Source: Vibrio sp. 10N.261.55.A7 | GTDB taxonomy: Bacteria > Pseudomonadota > Gammaproteobacteria > Enterobacterales > Vibrionaceae | Length of the DNA stretch: 64,000 nt | Assembly (NCBI RefSeq): GCF_002877365.1 | Contig: NZ_MCWZ01000277.1 | Span: 40,809 to 104,808 of the forward strand | Direction: 5' to 3' | Shown here: in pieces, positions 56,001 to 63,474 of the stretch | Position numbering within the stretch: the first letter of the stretch is position 1 | Layout of the letters: each line of letters opens with the position of its first letter | Program-made: the position numbers and the translations under genes | Notes under the pieces: model-generated | Seen by the model: the letters and a program-made list of their open reading frames with translations, nothing else | Databases searched by the model: none | What the model was told of the DNA's origin: nothing

Positions 56001-56332
56001 CAGGCTTTTCATCGCTCACCTACCTCAAGCGTCTTCCTGCCGAGGTGTTGAAGATAGACCAAACCTTTGTGCGAGACATGCTCCACGATGCCGATGACCG
56101 AGCCATTGTCATGGGGGTCATTAGCCTGGCATCCGCGTTTAACCGACAGGTAACCGCAGAGGGTGTAGAAAGTGTCGAGCACGGTACTCAGCTATTAAAA
56201 ATGGGCTGTGTGCTGGCTCAAGGACACGGTATTTCTCCCCCCTTACCCGCCGATCTCATCAAACCTTGGCTCATTAACTGGAAACCCGATAGTGCCTGGA
56301 GCAATGCCAAGAAAAGCACCATCAGCTCATAG
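53060..56332 (+). CDS. Transmembrane c-di-GMP sensor: NMT1-PAS-PAS-GGDEF-EAL
   Basis: A 1090-residue membrane sensor. After a long N-terminal part comes a signal-like helix (about 43-65). The periplasmic NMT1/THI5-type binding domain follows (about 70-330, LQLRWHHQYQFAGYYAAVEKG in part: RWHHQYQFAGYYAA), then a membrane helix (about 366-388). Two PAS domains follow (about 405-510 and 525-640). A GGDEF domain has an intact GGDEF at 728-732, and an EAL domain has E856-A857-L858 and DDFGTGFSS at 977. Both catalytic signatures are intact, so it could make or degrade c-di-GMP. The first usable start is TTG 53060, supported by AGGAA; no ATG precedes the signal helix. The ligand is unknown. Confidence 0.87.
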   Translation: MDTTPSFAVDAQHTRVCVEKLRLSPSSQGRFSYSTFTAKKSKIHSLCLALFSLIAALLVNVPSAYAEKELEPVHLQLRWHHQYQFAGYYAAVEKGFYAEEGLDVILHAGDPDHQPISEVLSEQAQYAVGNSEVLFERLKGQPLVALAAIFQHSPSVLIALKSSNINTVHDLIGKNVMLANQNEDADFLTMFLNEGIALSQLNITPSSYRLDDLITGKTDAFNSYSTNEPFLLKQLGIPFNIIHPINYRVDFYSDILFTTEKERDHHPKRVEAMLRASLKGWRYALDNTDEIIDLLHSKYQVSKSKDHLRFEAEAMRKLIFPELIQMGNMNPERWQHMVDTFIRSGLVSNDDNMEGFIYDPEPYHIPKWLFLVLTAALFLVLISTSIIFYLHRFNLRLAEAKNTILQSEERFKALCGATYGGIVIHHKGQILECNTALSEITGYSYAELLQMKKWALIAPNDTETVIAMINTDHSETYEVTGLRKDGTTYPVSITAKTVAYKGLEARVVELIDITERKKTEDKLKLAASVFTHAREGIIITDTAGLIIDVNETFSDITGYTRDEVLGENPRILKSNYHDEAFYQSIWQSLFERKHWSGEIWNRHKDGSIFAQLMTISSVTDDSGNIQSYVALFSDITSIKKQQQQLEHIAHYDVLTDLPNRMLLAQRLKKAMVESEINHTSVAIVYLDLDGFKAVNDTYGHDIGDELLVIVSKRMNETLRTGDTLARIGGDEFVVVLVGIERIREFELVVERLLTAAKSPIAIGQKTMQVSASIGVTFYPQDESNADQLMRHADQAMYIAKQSGKNRYHVFDIHENQSIKSQHQTIERITLGLKRQEFLLHYQPKVNMETGDVVGVEALIRWQHPDFGLMYPDTFLPIIDSHAVSLVMADWIIEMALHQMEVWLYEGVNLPISVNVDAFQLQQKDFVQKLSTALDRHPNVRPSSLQLEILETSALSDITEVLSIMKDCKAMGISFALDDFGTGFSSLTYLKRLPAEVLKIDQTFVRDMLHDADDRAIVMGVISLASAFNRQVTAEGVESVEHGTQLLKMGCVLAQGHGISPPLPADLIKPWLINWKPDSAWSNAKKSTISS

Positions 56333-56592
56333 CTTGATGGGGTGTGCAAACAATGAGCGTAGCACTGTTTAACGTTGCTGAAGGCGAATAACTCTAGTGC
56401 ACCAATACATGAATACTAGGCTAGCGCTGCGAAAACATCAGCGCCACACAGCGATAAGAACAAGTTATTGAAACATAAAGTACACCGACTTAATTCACAC
56501 ATTTTGACAAAGAGGCGTTCACGTATTTCTATTCCTCTCTCAACAACACTGTTACACTACTGCAAATTTTCACCCTATCTAGAAGAGAAGTT

Positions 56593-56952
56593 ATGAAGTT
56601 TATTCGTTGGTTTTTAGGGAAGGTTATCTTAACTCTGAACTTTATTTTTACTCCTAAAGGCATCAAACGCGACCCAGCTGAGCAACAAGCTGTCGACGAA
56701 AAAGCCAGCTCACTTGCGTTGTACCAATTCGAAGCTTGCCCATTTTGCGTCAAAGTTCGTCGTTCAATGAAGCGCCAATCGGTGAAGTTTGATTTGCGTG
56801 ATGCGAAAAACGATGCCGCGCATAGAGAAGAACTACGAGCACAAGGCGGTGCAATCAAAGTGCCTTGCCTGCGTATCGAGAAAGAGGGTGAGACGACTTG
56901 GATGTACGAATCTTCTGATATCGTCAACTATTTGGAAAAAGAGTTCGCTTAA
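56593..56952 (+). CDS. Membrane-anchored glutaredoxin
   Basis: A 119-residue protein. Residues 5-20 (RWFLGKVILTLNFIFT) form an N-terminal hydrophobic anchor. The glutaredoxin domain (about 40-119) has the dithiol site C49-P-F-C52 in FEACPFCVKVRR, cis-proline in IKVPCLRI, and the glutathione-binding SSDIVNYLEKEF. An extra cysteine follows the cis-proline. The ATG follows GAAGAGAAG. It stands alone, with its own terminator. Confidence 0.87.
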   Translation: MKFIRWFLGKVILTLNFIFTPKGIKRDPAEQQAVDEKASSLALYQFEACPFCVKVRRSMKRQSVKFDLRDAKNDAAHREELRAQGGAIKVPCLRIEKEGETTWMYESSDIVNYLEKEFA

Positions 56953-57004
56953 CCAAAGCTCTGGTGATGCTGTCATTCAGATCACTGCATCCAATGGAGA
57001 CAAT

Positions 57005-57040
57005 AAAGCCGCTGCACATGTTATGTACGGCGGCTTTTTT
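57005..57040 (+). terminator. Intrinsic terminator after the glutaredoxin gene
   Basis: 8-bp stem AAAGCCGC/GCGGCTTT (57005-57012/57030-57037) ending in TTTTTT. Confidence 0.87.
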
Positions 57041-57080
57041 AGCCAAATCTACCTAAAACCGTACACCTTCAGAGTAGTTC

Positions 57081-58112
57081 CTATTTTACCCATTTATCCA
57101 CAATGCTCTGTGCTAAGTTTTTATCTTGTGTTGCAAGAGAGTATGCATCGACCGAACCATTAAAATCTCTATCCAACTCAATCATCACCATTAAATGGCT
57201 GCTGTTCAAAACATAAGAGAACTCAGCAACATCACCAGCACCGTCATCAATCGTTAGATTTCCGTCTGATAAATCCCAAGTCCCCGTTTCTTCAGAGTTA
57301 CCATAGATAGTCGACGTACTGCCATTAGCATTGAATGTAATCTCAAGCAGCATAGGATCTGGTGTTTGAGTCTGCGAATCGTCAATAATGAAATGCCAAG
57401 TCTTACCTTCAAACTTTTCTCTAGTAAAATCGGCACCATCAACAATCAAGTCATTTCCATCTATGCTATATGAATTACCGTATTCCCATGCGTCACCTTG
57501 AGCTATGTCATAGGTATCTTCTCCAAACTCGATCATAAATACGCCTTCCCCGGTTGCATAGGACGTATTCATACTAACGAAGTGCCATCTTGTTGGGCTA
57601 TCACCAACTAGGTATGATTTAAGGTCGCTGATCACTGTTTCATTTGTTACCGTAGCGCCATTTAAGACAAAGTCAACGGTATTCAAACTGTCTGCGCCAT
57701 TACTATTTTCATAGCTATCAATAGCAGTTTTAATCGAATTGCTTGATGTCCTCAGAGATTCCCCATCAAGGTCTACAAAATTTGTTGGAAGTTCGTTAAC
57801 TAAGCTTCGCGCTAGCGCGTGGGCAACTTTTGCATCACGTGCACTACTAGGTGTATCTTTTGCTGATACATAGTCACTTGAAACAACATCAACAGAAATA
57901 TTCAACTCTGCTGCTAGTTCTGCTGTCGTAATGCCTCTAGCCTTAGCCATTGTCGTAAAAGGTGTCACAACGTTTGAATCTGCCGTCGCCATCATTTCAT
58001 AACTACTACGAACGTAGCCAATACGGCCGCTATCCGCAGAAGTTCCAGCGTTTACCCTAGTAATGATCGCGTAATTCTCGTCAGCTTTGGCGATATCTAT
58101 AGTGCCATCGCT
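57081..58112 (-). pseudogene. 5'-truncated surface lipoprotein-like gene
   Basis: On the minus strand an open frame of 344 codons begins immediately after the pbfD stop TAA (58113-58115), in the same frame, and ends at the stop at 57081. The first in-frame ATG is at 57995, but the 39 codons before it also read as protein (SDGTIDIAKADENYAIITRV), and there is no ribosome site or signal peptide. The block VVTPFTTMAKARGITTAELAAELNIS and the following acidic, strand-rich part resemble the middle and C-terminus of large secreted Vibrio lipoproteins, whose N-terminus is missing here. Most likely a gene beheaded by recombination. Expression as a 304-residue protein from 57995 cannot be excluded. Confidence 0.55.
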
Positions 58113-59516
58113 TTATGAAATCTTATCGGCCTTGCCGGCAGGGCCAGCGAGTTTTGAGAGCCACCTGTCCCAAACATTAGGTTGAGATTCGTTGTCTTCT
58201 GCCTCTTCTTTGCGCCTAACGGCATTGCGAACCACCATGGCACCTAGCCAACGAAATGGCTCAGGAGGAAAATAACCAAGCGGGCCTCGCGTTAAACCAC
58301 AGTTAGTCCATCGATTATCAAGCTCTAGAACCATGGAAGAGAGTATTTTCCCGCCAATGCGCGTTTGTGCCACGCCATTGCCCGAGTATCCAAATCCGTA
58401 CACAATATTGTTTTGATCGCCCAAATAGTGAAAAAAAGGCAGCCCTGTCACTGAGCGATCTGAACCACCTGTCCAGTTATCGACAATCTTTGGGTTCTCT
58501 AACTTAGGAAATAGGCGAGAGAAAGAGTCCGTCAGCAAAGCGAAATATCGGCTTGGCTTATTGAACATGGAATCCACGTCATTGCCAAACGAGAATTGGT
58601 TCCCTCCTTTGCCAAGCATGAGTCGGCCATCTTTGGTATCACGATAGTAATGAACAAAGATTCGAGAATCGACGACGGTGGCTCCTTTCTTTGGGCCTGT
58701 TTCTTTTAGCTTTTCACCCAAAGGTTCCGTTATCACCATATCGGAAGAAACCACAACAATGCTGTTTTTTAGATGCTTGAAATGAGACGCCATCCACGCG
58801 TTTAAGGCCAGTACCACTTTGCCCGCTTTGACTTTCCCATTTTCAGTATGGACAACAGGAATATCACCATAGTCCAACTTTGTCATCGCAGAGCGCTCAT
58901 AAATTGTCACGCCTAACTCAATGGCCCTTTTTCTCAAACCACGCACCAATAACGCAGGCTGAACACTCGCGGCAGCGGGAGAATAGTAGCCTTCAACATG
59001 TCGATGAGATCCAGCAAGCCCACTAATGTCATCATCTTTGCACTTAGACCAGCTGTTCACCCCCAGCTTGTCTAACTCATTGATGACGGGATCCATACTG
59101 CCCTTTTGTGCACTGTTAGTCGCCGTGTAGTAGGTACCGTTCCGATATATCTCTGCGTCTATATTGTGTTTTTTGCAGTAGTCGTCTATTTCAAAAATGA
59201 CATTCTCAGACTCTTTGACCAGCCACTTCGCTTGGCTTTCACCAAACAATCGCTTCATCGTTGGGTACTTCGTGGCCCACGTCAGCATGCAACCACCATT
59301 GGCACCCGACGCACCCGAACCACACATGTCCTTTTCCAAAATAACGACATCCATTTCAGGCTGCTGCTCTTTGAGCATGATGGCTGTCCACAAGCCCGTA
59401 TAACCACCACCGACAATAGCGACGTCAGCCGATATTGTTTGCTCTAGTGTTTTCATTGGCTGTGACGGCTCGCGCTCTAGGGCTTGTTTAAGCCAATACG
59501 ACTGATGATTTGACAT
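58113..59516 (-). CDS. FAD-dependent amine oxidoreductase, PbfD-like
   Basis: About 467 residues; DAO/DadA-type FAD oxidoreductase. The start is ATG 59516 with AAGGAGAT 4 nt upstream; the frame runs 40 codons further but without a start signal. FAD fold: ADVAIVGGGYTGLWTAIM, then GSGASGANGGCMLTW and the C-terminal NWTGGSDRSVTGLPF and VYGFGYSGNGVAQTRIGG. In phosphonate loci such enzymes (PbfD group, as I recall) oxidise N-methyl-AEP or AEP. The neighbouring phn genes support that role here. It is 74 nt after the PbfA-type gene. Confidence 0.75.
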   Translation of the reverse strand: MSNHQSYWLKQALEREPSQPMKTLEQTISADVAIVGGGYTGLWTAIMLKEQQPEMDVVILEKDMCGSGASGANGGCMLTWATKYPTMKRLFGESQAKWLVKESENVIFEIDDYCKKHNIDAEIYRNGTYYTATNSAQKGSMDPVINELDKLGVNSWSKCKDDDISGLAGSHRHVEGYYSPAAASVQPALLVRGLRKRAIELGVTIYERSAMTKLDYGDIPVVHTENGKVKAGKVVLALNAWMASHFKHLKNSIVVVSSDMVITEPLGEKLKETGPKKGATVVDSRIFVHYYRDTKDGRLMLGKGGNQFSFGNDVDSMFNKPSRYFALLTDSFSRLFPKLENPKIVDNWTGGSDRSVTGLPFFHYLGDQNNIVYGFGYSGNGVAQTRIGGKILSSMVLELDNRWTNCGLTRGPLGYFPPEPFRWLGAMVVRNAVRRKEEAEDNESQPNVWDRWLSKLAGPAGKADKIS

Positions 59517-59589
59517 CAATATCTCCTTAAATGAAGCCCAGCACGTCAACCGTACGGGGCGTTTGCGAGTGTACTCAACGTGGATTGCG

Positions 59590-60972
59590 TTATTTTGAAA
59601 GTACCGACTGAATTGCTTTTTCGATGGTGTCGGCAATGAACTTGGCGTCTTGCTCGGTGATCACTAATGAAGGGCGAAGCGTAATGATGCTGCTTTCTAT
59701 TAGCTTAAAAGCCAGCCCATTCTCAAAGCAGTGATACATGATCGTTTCCGCTTCTTTCAGACCACGACTGTCCTTTTCCTGGTTAGCTTTATCGAGGATC
59801 TCGATACCAATATGAAGACCGATACCATCCACCGCCCCCACAATGGCGTACTGATCCTGCATTTCAAGGAAACGGCCTTTCAGGTACTCCCCAAGACGCA
59901 TCGAGTTTTCAACCAGATTCTGTTCTTGCAACGACTCAATCATCGCTAGCCCCGCTGCGCCGCAAAGACCATTTTTCTCGTGGGTGTAGTGACCGACCGA
60001 TTGCGTTTCCAGTACATTGTATTTTTCCGACACCACAACGCCTGCGAATGGTACTAAACCACCACCTAAGGACTTACCCAGTACCAGAACATCTGGCGTG
60101 ACATAATGTTCGCAGGCAAACATCTTGCCCGTTCGGCCAAAGCCTTCGATGATTTCATCAAAGATCAATAACGCCCCAAACTCCTCACACAACGCCTTCA
60201 CTCTGTGCCAAAAGTCCTGACTTGGCATCACTGGTGTTGCACTGATTGGTTCACCCACCACGCAGGCTATATCCCCTTCCTTCTCAAACAGCGTTCGCAT
60301 CTGGCGAATGATCTCGTCGTCGACCTGATGCTGAGTATCAAACCCCCAAGGATTGTTTTGATAATTAGGAAAATCCACATGAAGAGCACCCGGTACCATT
60401 GGGCCCAAGCGTTTTTTGAACAGGCGCTCACCACCGAGACTCGCCGATTGAAAACCATTGCCGTGGTACGAATCCCAAAACGAAATGGTCTTCCATTTAT
60501 TGGTGTAGGATTTAGCAATCGACACGGCCAGCTCGATCGCTTCAGAGCCTCCTGGACAAAAGGAGACGCGATCCAATCCATCAGGCGTAATATCAATAAG
60601 CTTCTGGGCTAGAGCAACAATATTGGTGTTGGTGTAGCGGCGTGACGTAAAGGTATTTTTGTCTTTCAGTGCTTTTATCATGCTTTCGATAACATGGTCA
60701 TTGTTGAACCCTGCGGCATGCACGCCATTACCGTGACAATCCAAGTAACGCTTACCAGAAAAGTCGTAAATGTACGCCCCTTCTGAGTGCGAAAGCGCGT
60801 GCAATACTGGGGTACTTAAGCTTTGATGTAGGAACAACTGCTTGTCTTGCGCAACCAACTCTCGAGACTTGTCATCCAGATGCGTCTCTTGGTAGTCAAG
60901 GCGTTGTTGAGAGAGGTTTACATCGCCTTGTTCGCGGCTAATTTCTTCATTGTTTGCAATTTGTTGAGGCAT
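59590..60972 (-). CDS. Class III PLP enzyme, PbfA-type paralog 1
   Basis: A 460-residue fold-type I PLP enzyme of the class III aminotransferase family. YLDCHGNGVHAAGFNNDHV is near the N-terminus, followed by CPGGSEAIELA, SFWDSYHGNGFQ, FDEIIEGFGRTGKMFA and the PLP lysine in LVLGKSLGGGLVPFAGVV. Related phosphonate-locus proteins include PbfA, the (R)-1-hydroxy-2-aminoethylphosphonate ammonia-lyase, so lyase rather than transaminase activity is likely. A second paralog is encoded at the right edge (63471 onward); which of the two is the true PbfA cannot be told by eye. It precedes the PbfD-like gene and follows phnS across a terminator. Confidence 0.75.
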   Translation of the reverse strand: MPQQIANNEEISREQGDVNLSQQRLDYQETHLDDKSRELVAQDKQLFLHQSLSTPVLHALSHSEGAYIYDFSGKRYLDCHGNGVHAAGFNNDHVIESMIKALKDKNTFTSRRYTNTNIVALAQKLIDITPDGLDRVSFCPGGSEAIELAVSIAKSYTNKWKTISFWDSYHGNGFQSASLGGERLFKKRLGPMVPGALHVDFPNYQNNPWGFDTQHQVDDEIIRQMRTLFEKEGDIACVVGEPISATPVMPSQDFWHRVKALCEEFGALLIFDEIIEGFGRTGKMFACEHYVTPDVLVLGKSLGGGLVPFAGVVVSEKYNVLETQSVGHYTHEKNGLCGAAGLAMIESLQEQNLVENSMRLGEYLKGRFLEMQDQYAIVGAVDGIGLHIGIEILDKANQEKDSRGLKEAETIMYHCFENGLAFKLIESSIITLRPSLVITEQDAKFIADTIEKAIQSVLSK

Positions 60973-61015
60973 AATAGTGCTTATTCTTCGATTAGTGAGA
61001 GGTATTCAAAAGCGC

Positions 61016-61044
61016 AAAAATCCACTCCTTTGAAAGAGCGGATT
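61016..61044 (-). terminator. Terminator-attenuator between phnS and the PbfA-type gene
   Basis: Minus-strand hairpin AATCCGCTC-8 nt-GAGTGGATT (one mismatch) followed by TTTT, 21 nt past the phnS stop. Confidence 0.75.
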
Positions 61045-61065
61045 CAAACACTTTTTGGGGTTCTA

Positions 61066-62073
61066 TTACGATTTTGGCTCTGATTTCGAATCGAATTTTA
61101 GAGACCACTTCGCTAAGATTTTTGAGCGCTCACTGCCCATTTTGGCAAAATCCATGTCTGCCATAACTTTTTCTACATTTGGATAATGAGAGACTTCAGC
61201 CGACACCTCTTTATGAGCCACAACTGGGTAAGATTCGACATAGAGCTCATTGGCTGATTTTGATACAGACCAGTCAACAACTCGCTTCGCCGCTGCATTG
61301 TCAGCCACTAGGCCAACCGCTTCTGATTCCCAACCAATACCGTTAGGCGTAATCACCGCCAGTGGTGCACCCTGCTCTTTCAGTTTGGCGCCACGAACGG
61401 CCATAGAAATACCAATCGCCACTTCGCCCATTCCCGCTTGAACGCACGGTTTTGAACCTGAATGCGTGTAGTGTGCAATGTTGTTATCGAGCTTTTTCAT
61501 GTAGTCCCAGGCTTGATCTTCACCCATGTTATTTATCCACGCCGACACCTGCATGTAGCCCGTTCCTGACGAAGCAGGGTTTGGCATCGCGATGTGGCCT
61601 TTGTAAACGGGATCCGCAAGGTCTTCCCACGAAGTTGGTTTAGGCAGGTTGAGCTGCTTTGCGACGATCTCGTTAAAGCAAACCGCATTAAAGAAAGCGT
61701 CATTGCCGTACCAAGCCTGATTGTCTTGAGGATCATTTAGGTTTGCGCGCAGGTCTTCAACCCCTTTAGGTTGGTACGGCTGAAGCACACCTTCCTCTTT
61801 AAGCAATGCCATTGAAGAGCCCGCTAATCCCCACACCACTTCAGCACGTGGGTTGTTTTTTTCAGCAAGTAATTTCGCCGTCATGATTCCCGTTGAATCA
61901 CGAATCCATTTAATGCTGATATCAGGGTTTTCACTTTCAAAAGCCGTCTTGTATTTTGCCAGTAGATCCGTCTCAAACGCAGTGTAGACCGTCACTTCTT
62001 GCGCAGCGAAAGCATTCGCGGCTAGCGCAGAAAGTGCCATCGTTAATGATCCTTTAATCAAACGGTTATTCAT
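61066..62073 (-). CDS. phnS: 2-aminoethylphosphonate-binding protein PhnS-like
   Basis: About 335 residues: signal peptide (about 1-23, cleaved after AFA) and an iron(III)/AEP-type binding protein fold (QEVTVYTAFETDLLAKYKTAFE in part: EVTVYTAFETDLL). Blocks include WIRDSTGIMTAKLLAEKNNP, VVWGLAGSSMALLKEEG, PNPASSGTGYM and GWESEAVGLV. This is the third component of the importer with PhnT and the fused permease, although located 9 kb away. The start is ATG 62073 with GGAG at 6-nt spacing; the frame extends 28 codons further. A palindrome for PhnR lies just upstream. Confidence 0.88.
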   Translation of the reverse strand: MNNRLIKGSLTMALSALAANAFAAQEVTVYTAFETDLLAKYKTAFESENPDISIKWIRDSTGIMTAKLLAEKNNPRAEVVWGLAGSSMALLKEEGVLQPYQPKGVEDLRANLNDPQDNQAWYGNDAFFNAVCFNEIVAKQLNLPKPTSWEDLADPVYKGHIAMPNPASSGTGYMQVSAWINNMGEDQAWDYMKKLDNNIAHYTHSGSKPCVQAGMGEVAIGISMAVRGAKLKEQGAPLAVITPNGIGWESEAVGLVADNAAAKRVVDWSVSKSANELYVESYPVVAHKEVSAEVSHYPNVEKVMADMDFAKMGSERSKILAKWSLKFDSKSEPKS

Positions 62074-62096
62074 CATTCTCTCCAATTTTTCATTAT

Positions 62097-62110
62097 TTGG
62101 TATTGACCAA
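62097..62110. promoter_or_regulatory. Candidate PhnR operator before phnS
   Basis: TTGGT-ATTG-ACCAA, a 5-bp inverted repeat containing GTATTGAC, close to the HutC consensus and sharing TTGGTAT--ACC with the phnT site. It lies 24 bp upstream of the phnS start, in the divergent region to phnW. A degenerate copy (TATATTGACTA) follows at about 62113. Confidence 0.5.
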
Positions 62111-62352
62111 TTTATATTGACTACCCTAGAGGAATAACATGACGAAAATGTGAACATAAAATGGCAGTTTGACGACGTTTCCAGTGAAAAATCGAGAATG
62201 CTCTCCTAATTAGGCCCTATATGAAGTTTTGATGAAATTCACTGTTTGGCTATTTACCTACCATTTTCGTCCCTGATAGAGTGATACACAATCTGGAGTA
62301 GTCCAATAAACTCTCCATGGAACACTCATTCCCATGAACAAAGAGAAGCGTC

Positions 62353-63474
62353 ATGAATAACGAATATCTATTGCTAACCCCTGGCCCATTGTCCACCTCT
62401 AAATCTGTGAGAGAAGCCATGCTCAAGGATTGGTGTACGTGGGATGACGATTACAACAAAGAGATTGTCCAAGTGATTCGCTCAAAGCTCACTCAGCTCG
62501 CAACCTGTCAGACTGGCTACACAAGTGTATTGATGCAGGGCAGCGGCACCGCATCAGTCGAAGCCACCATCGGCAGTACGATGGGAAAAAACGATAAGTT
62601 ACTCGTGGTTGATAACGGTGCGTATGGCGCTCGAATTGCACAAATCGCCGACTATCTCGATATTGATTGCCATGTGATAAGCCCAGGTGAGGTGAACCAG
62701 CCGACACTCAATAATGTTGAACAATGCCTGATTAATGACGATGCCATTACACACATCGCCATTGTGCACTGTGAAACGACAACGGGAATGCTTAACCCAA
62801 TCGAAGAAATTGCTCGGTTAGGCAAACAACACAACAAAATCATGATCCTTGATGCCATGTCGAGCTTTGGTGGAATCCCAATCGACATGGCCGAATTGGG
62901 CGTCGATTTCATGATCAGCTCGGCAAACAAATGCATCCAAGGCGTACCGGGCTTCGGGTTCGTCATCGCGAAGAAAGAACGACTAGAAAAATGCAAAGGC
63001 AATGCCCGGTCGCTAAGCCTTGATCTCTATGATCAATGGCAATGCATGGAGAAGAACCATGGCAAGTGGCGCTTTACCTCGCCCACACACACAGTGCGAG
63101 CCTTCTATCAGGCTCTACTCGAACTAGAAGAAGAAGGTGGCGTCGACGCTCGATTCCAACGCTATCAAACCAATCAGCATACGCTAGTAGAAGGGATGTC
63201 TTCGTTGGGGTTTAAACCACTGTTAGATGAAAGTCTCCATTCGCCAATCATCACCGCTTTCTATTCACCAAACCACGCTGACTATGATTTCCACCGCTTT
63301 TATCAAGAATTGAAAGCGCAAGGTTTTGTTATCTACCCTGGAAAGGTTTCAGATGCAGACTGCTTTCGCATTGGCAACATTGGCGAGGTGTACCCGCATG
63401 ACATTCAACGACTGATCGTGGCCATTGAGAAAGCCATGTACTGGACCACTCAAAAACAGGAAGCCATCGCATGA
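62353..63474 (+). CDS. phnW: 2-aminoethylphosphonate:pyruvate transaminase PhnW
   Basis: A 373-residue class V PLP aminotransferase. [22 protein letters not shown] and WCTWDDDYN are the family opening. [38 protein letters not shown] and the PLP lysine in [17 protein letters not shown] follow. It transfers the amino group of AEP to pyruvate, giving phosphonoacetaldehyde and alanine. It overlaps the next gene by 4 nt (ATGA), so the two form an operon. No phnX (phosphonoacetaldehyde hydrolase) is seen before the window ends. Confidence 0.94.
   Translation: MNNEYLLLTPGPLSTSKSVREAMLKDWCTWDDDYNKEIVQVIRSKLTQLATCQTGYTSVLMQGSGTASVEATIGSTMGKNDKLLVVDNGAYGARIAQIADYLDIDCHVISPGEVNQPTLNNVEQCLINDDAITHIAIVHCETTTGMLNPIEEIARLGKQHNKIMILDAMSSFGGIPIDMAELGVDFMISSANKCIQGVPGFGFVIAKKERLEKCKGNARSLSLDLYDQWQCMEKNHGKWRFTSPTHTVRAFYQALLELEEEGGVDARFQRYQTNQHTLVEGMSSLGFKPLLDESLHSPIITAFYSPNHADYDFHRFYQELKAQGFVIYPGKVSDADCFRIGNIGEVYPHDIQRLIVAIEKAMYWTTQKQEAIA

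Noticed and set aside
57081..57995. Intact 304-residue hypothetical gene
   Set aside because: Coding-like sequence extends upstream of the first ATG to the previous gene's stop codon, and start signals are missing, so a truncated gene is preferred.
59516..59636. Longer N-terminus for the FAD oxidoreductase
   Set aside because: The extra 40 residues have no ribosome site, while ATG 59516 has a strong AAGGAGAT and gives the usual family start.
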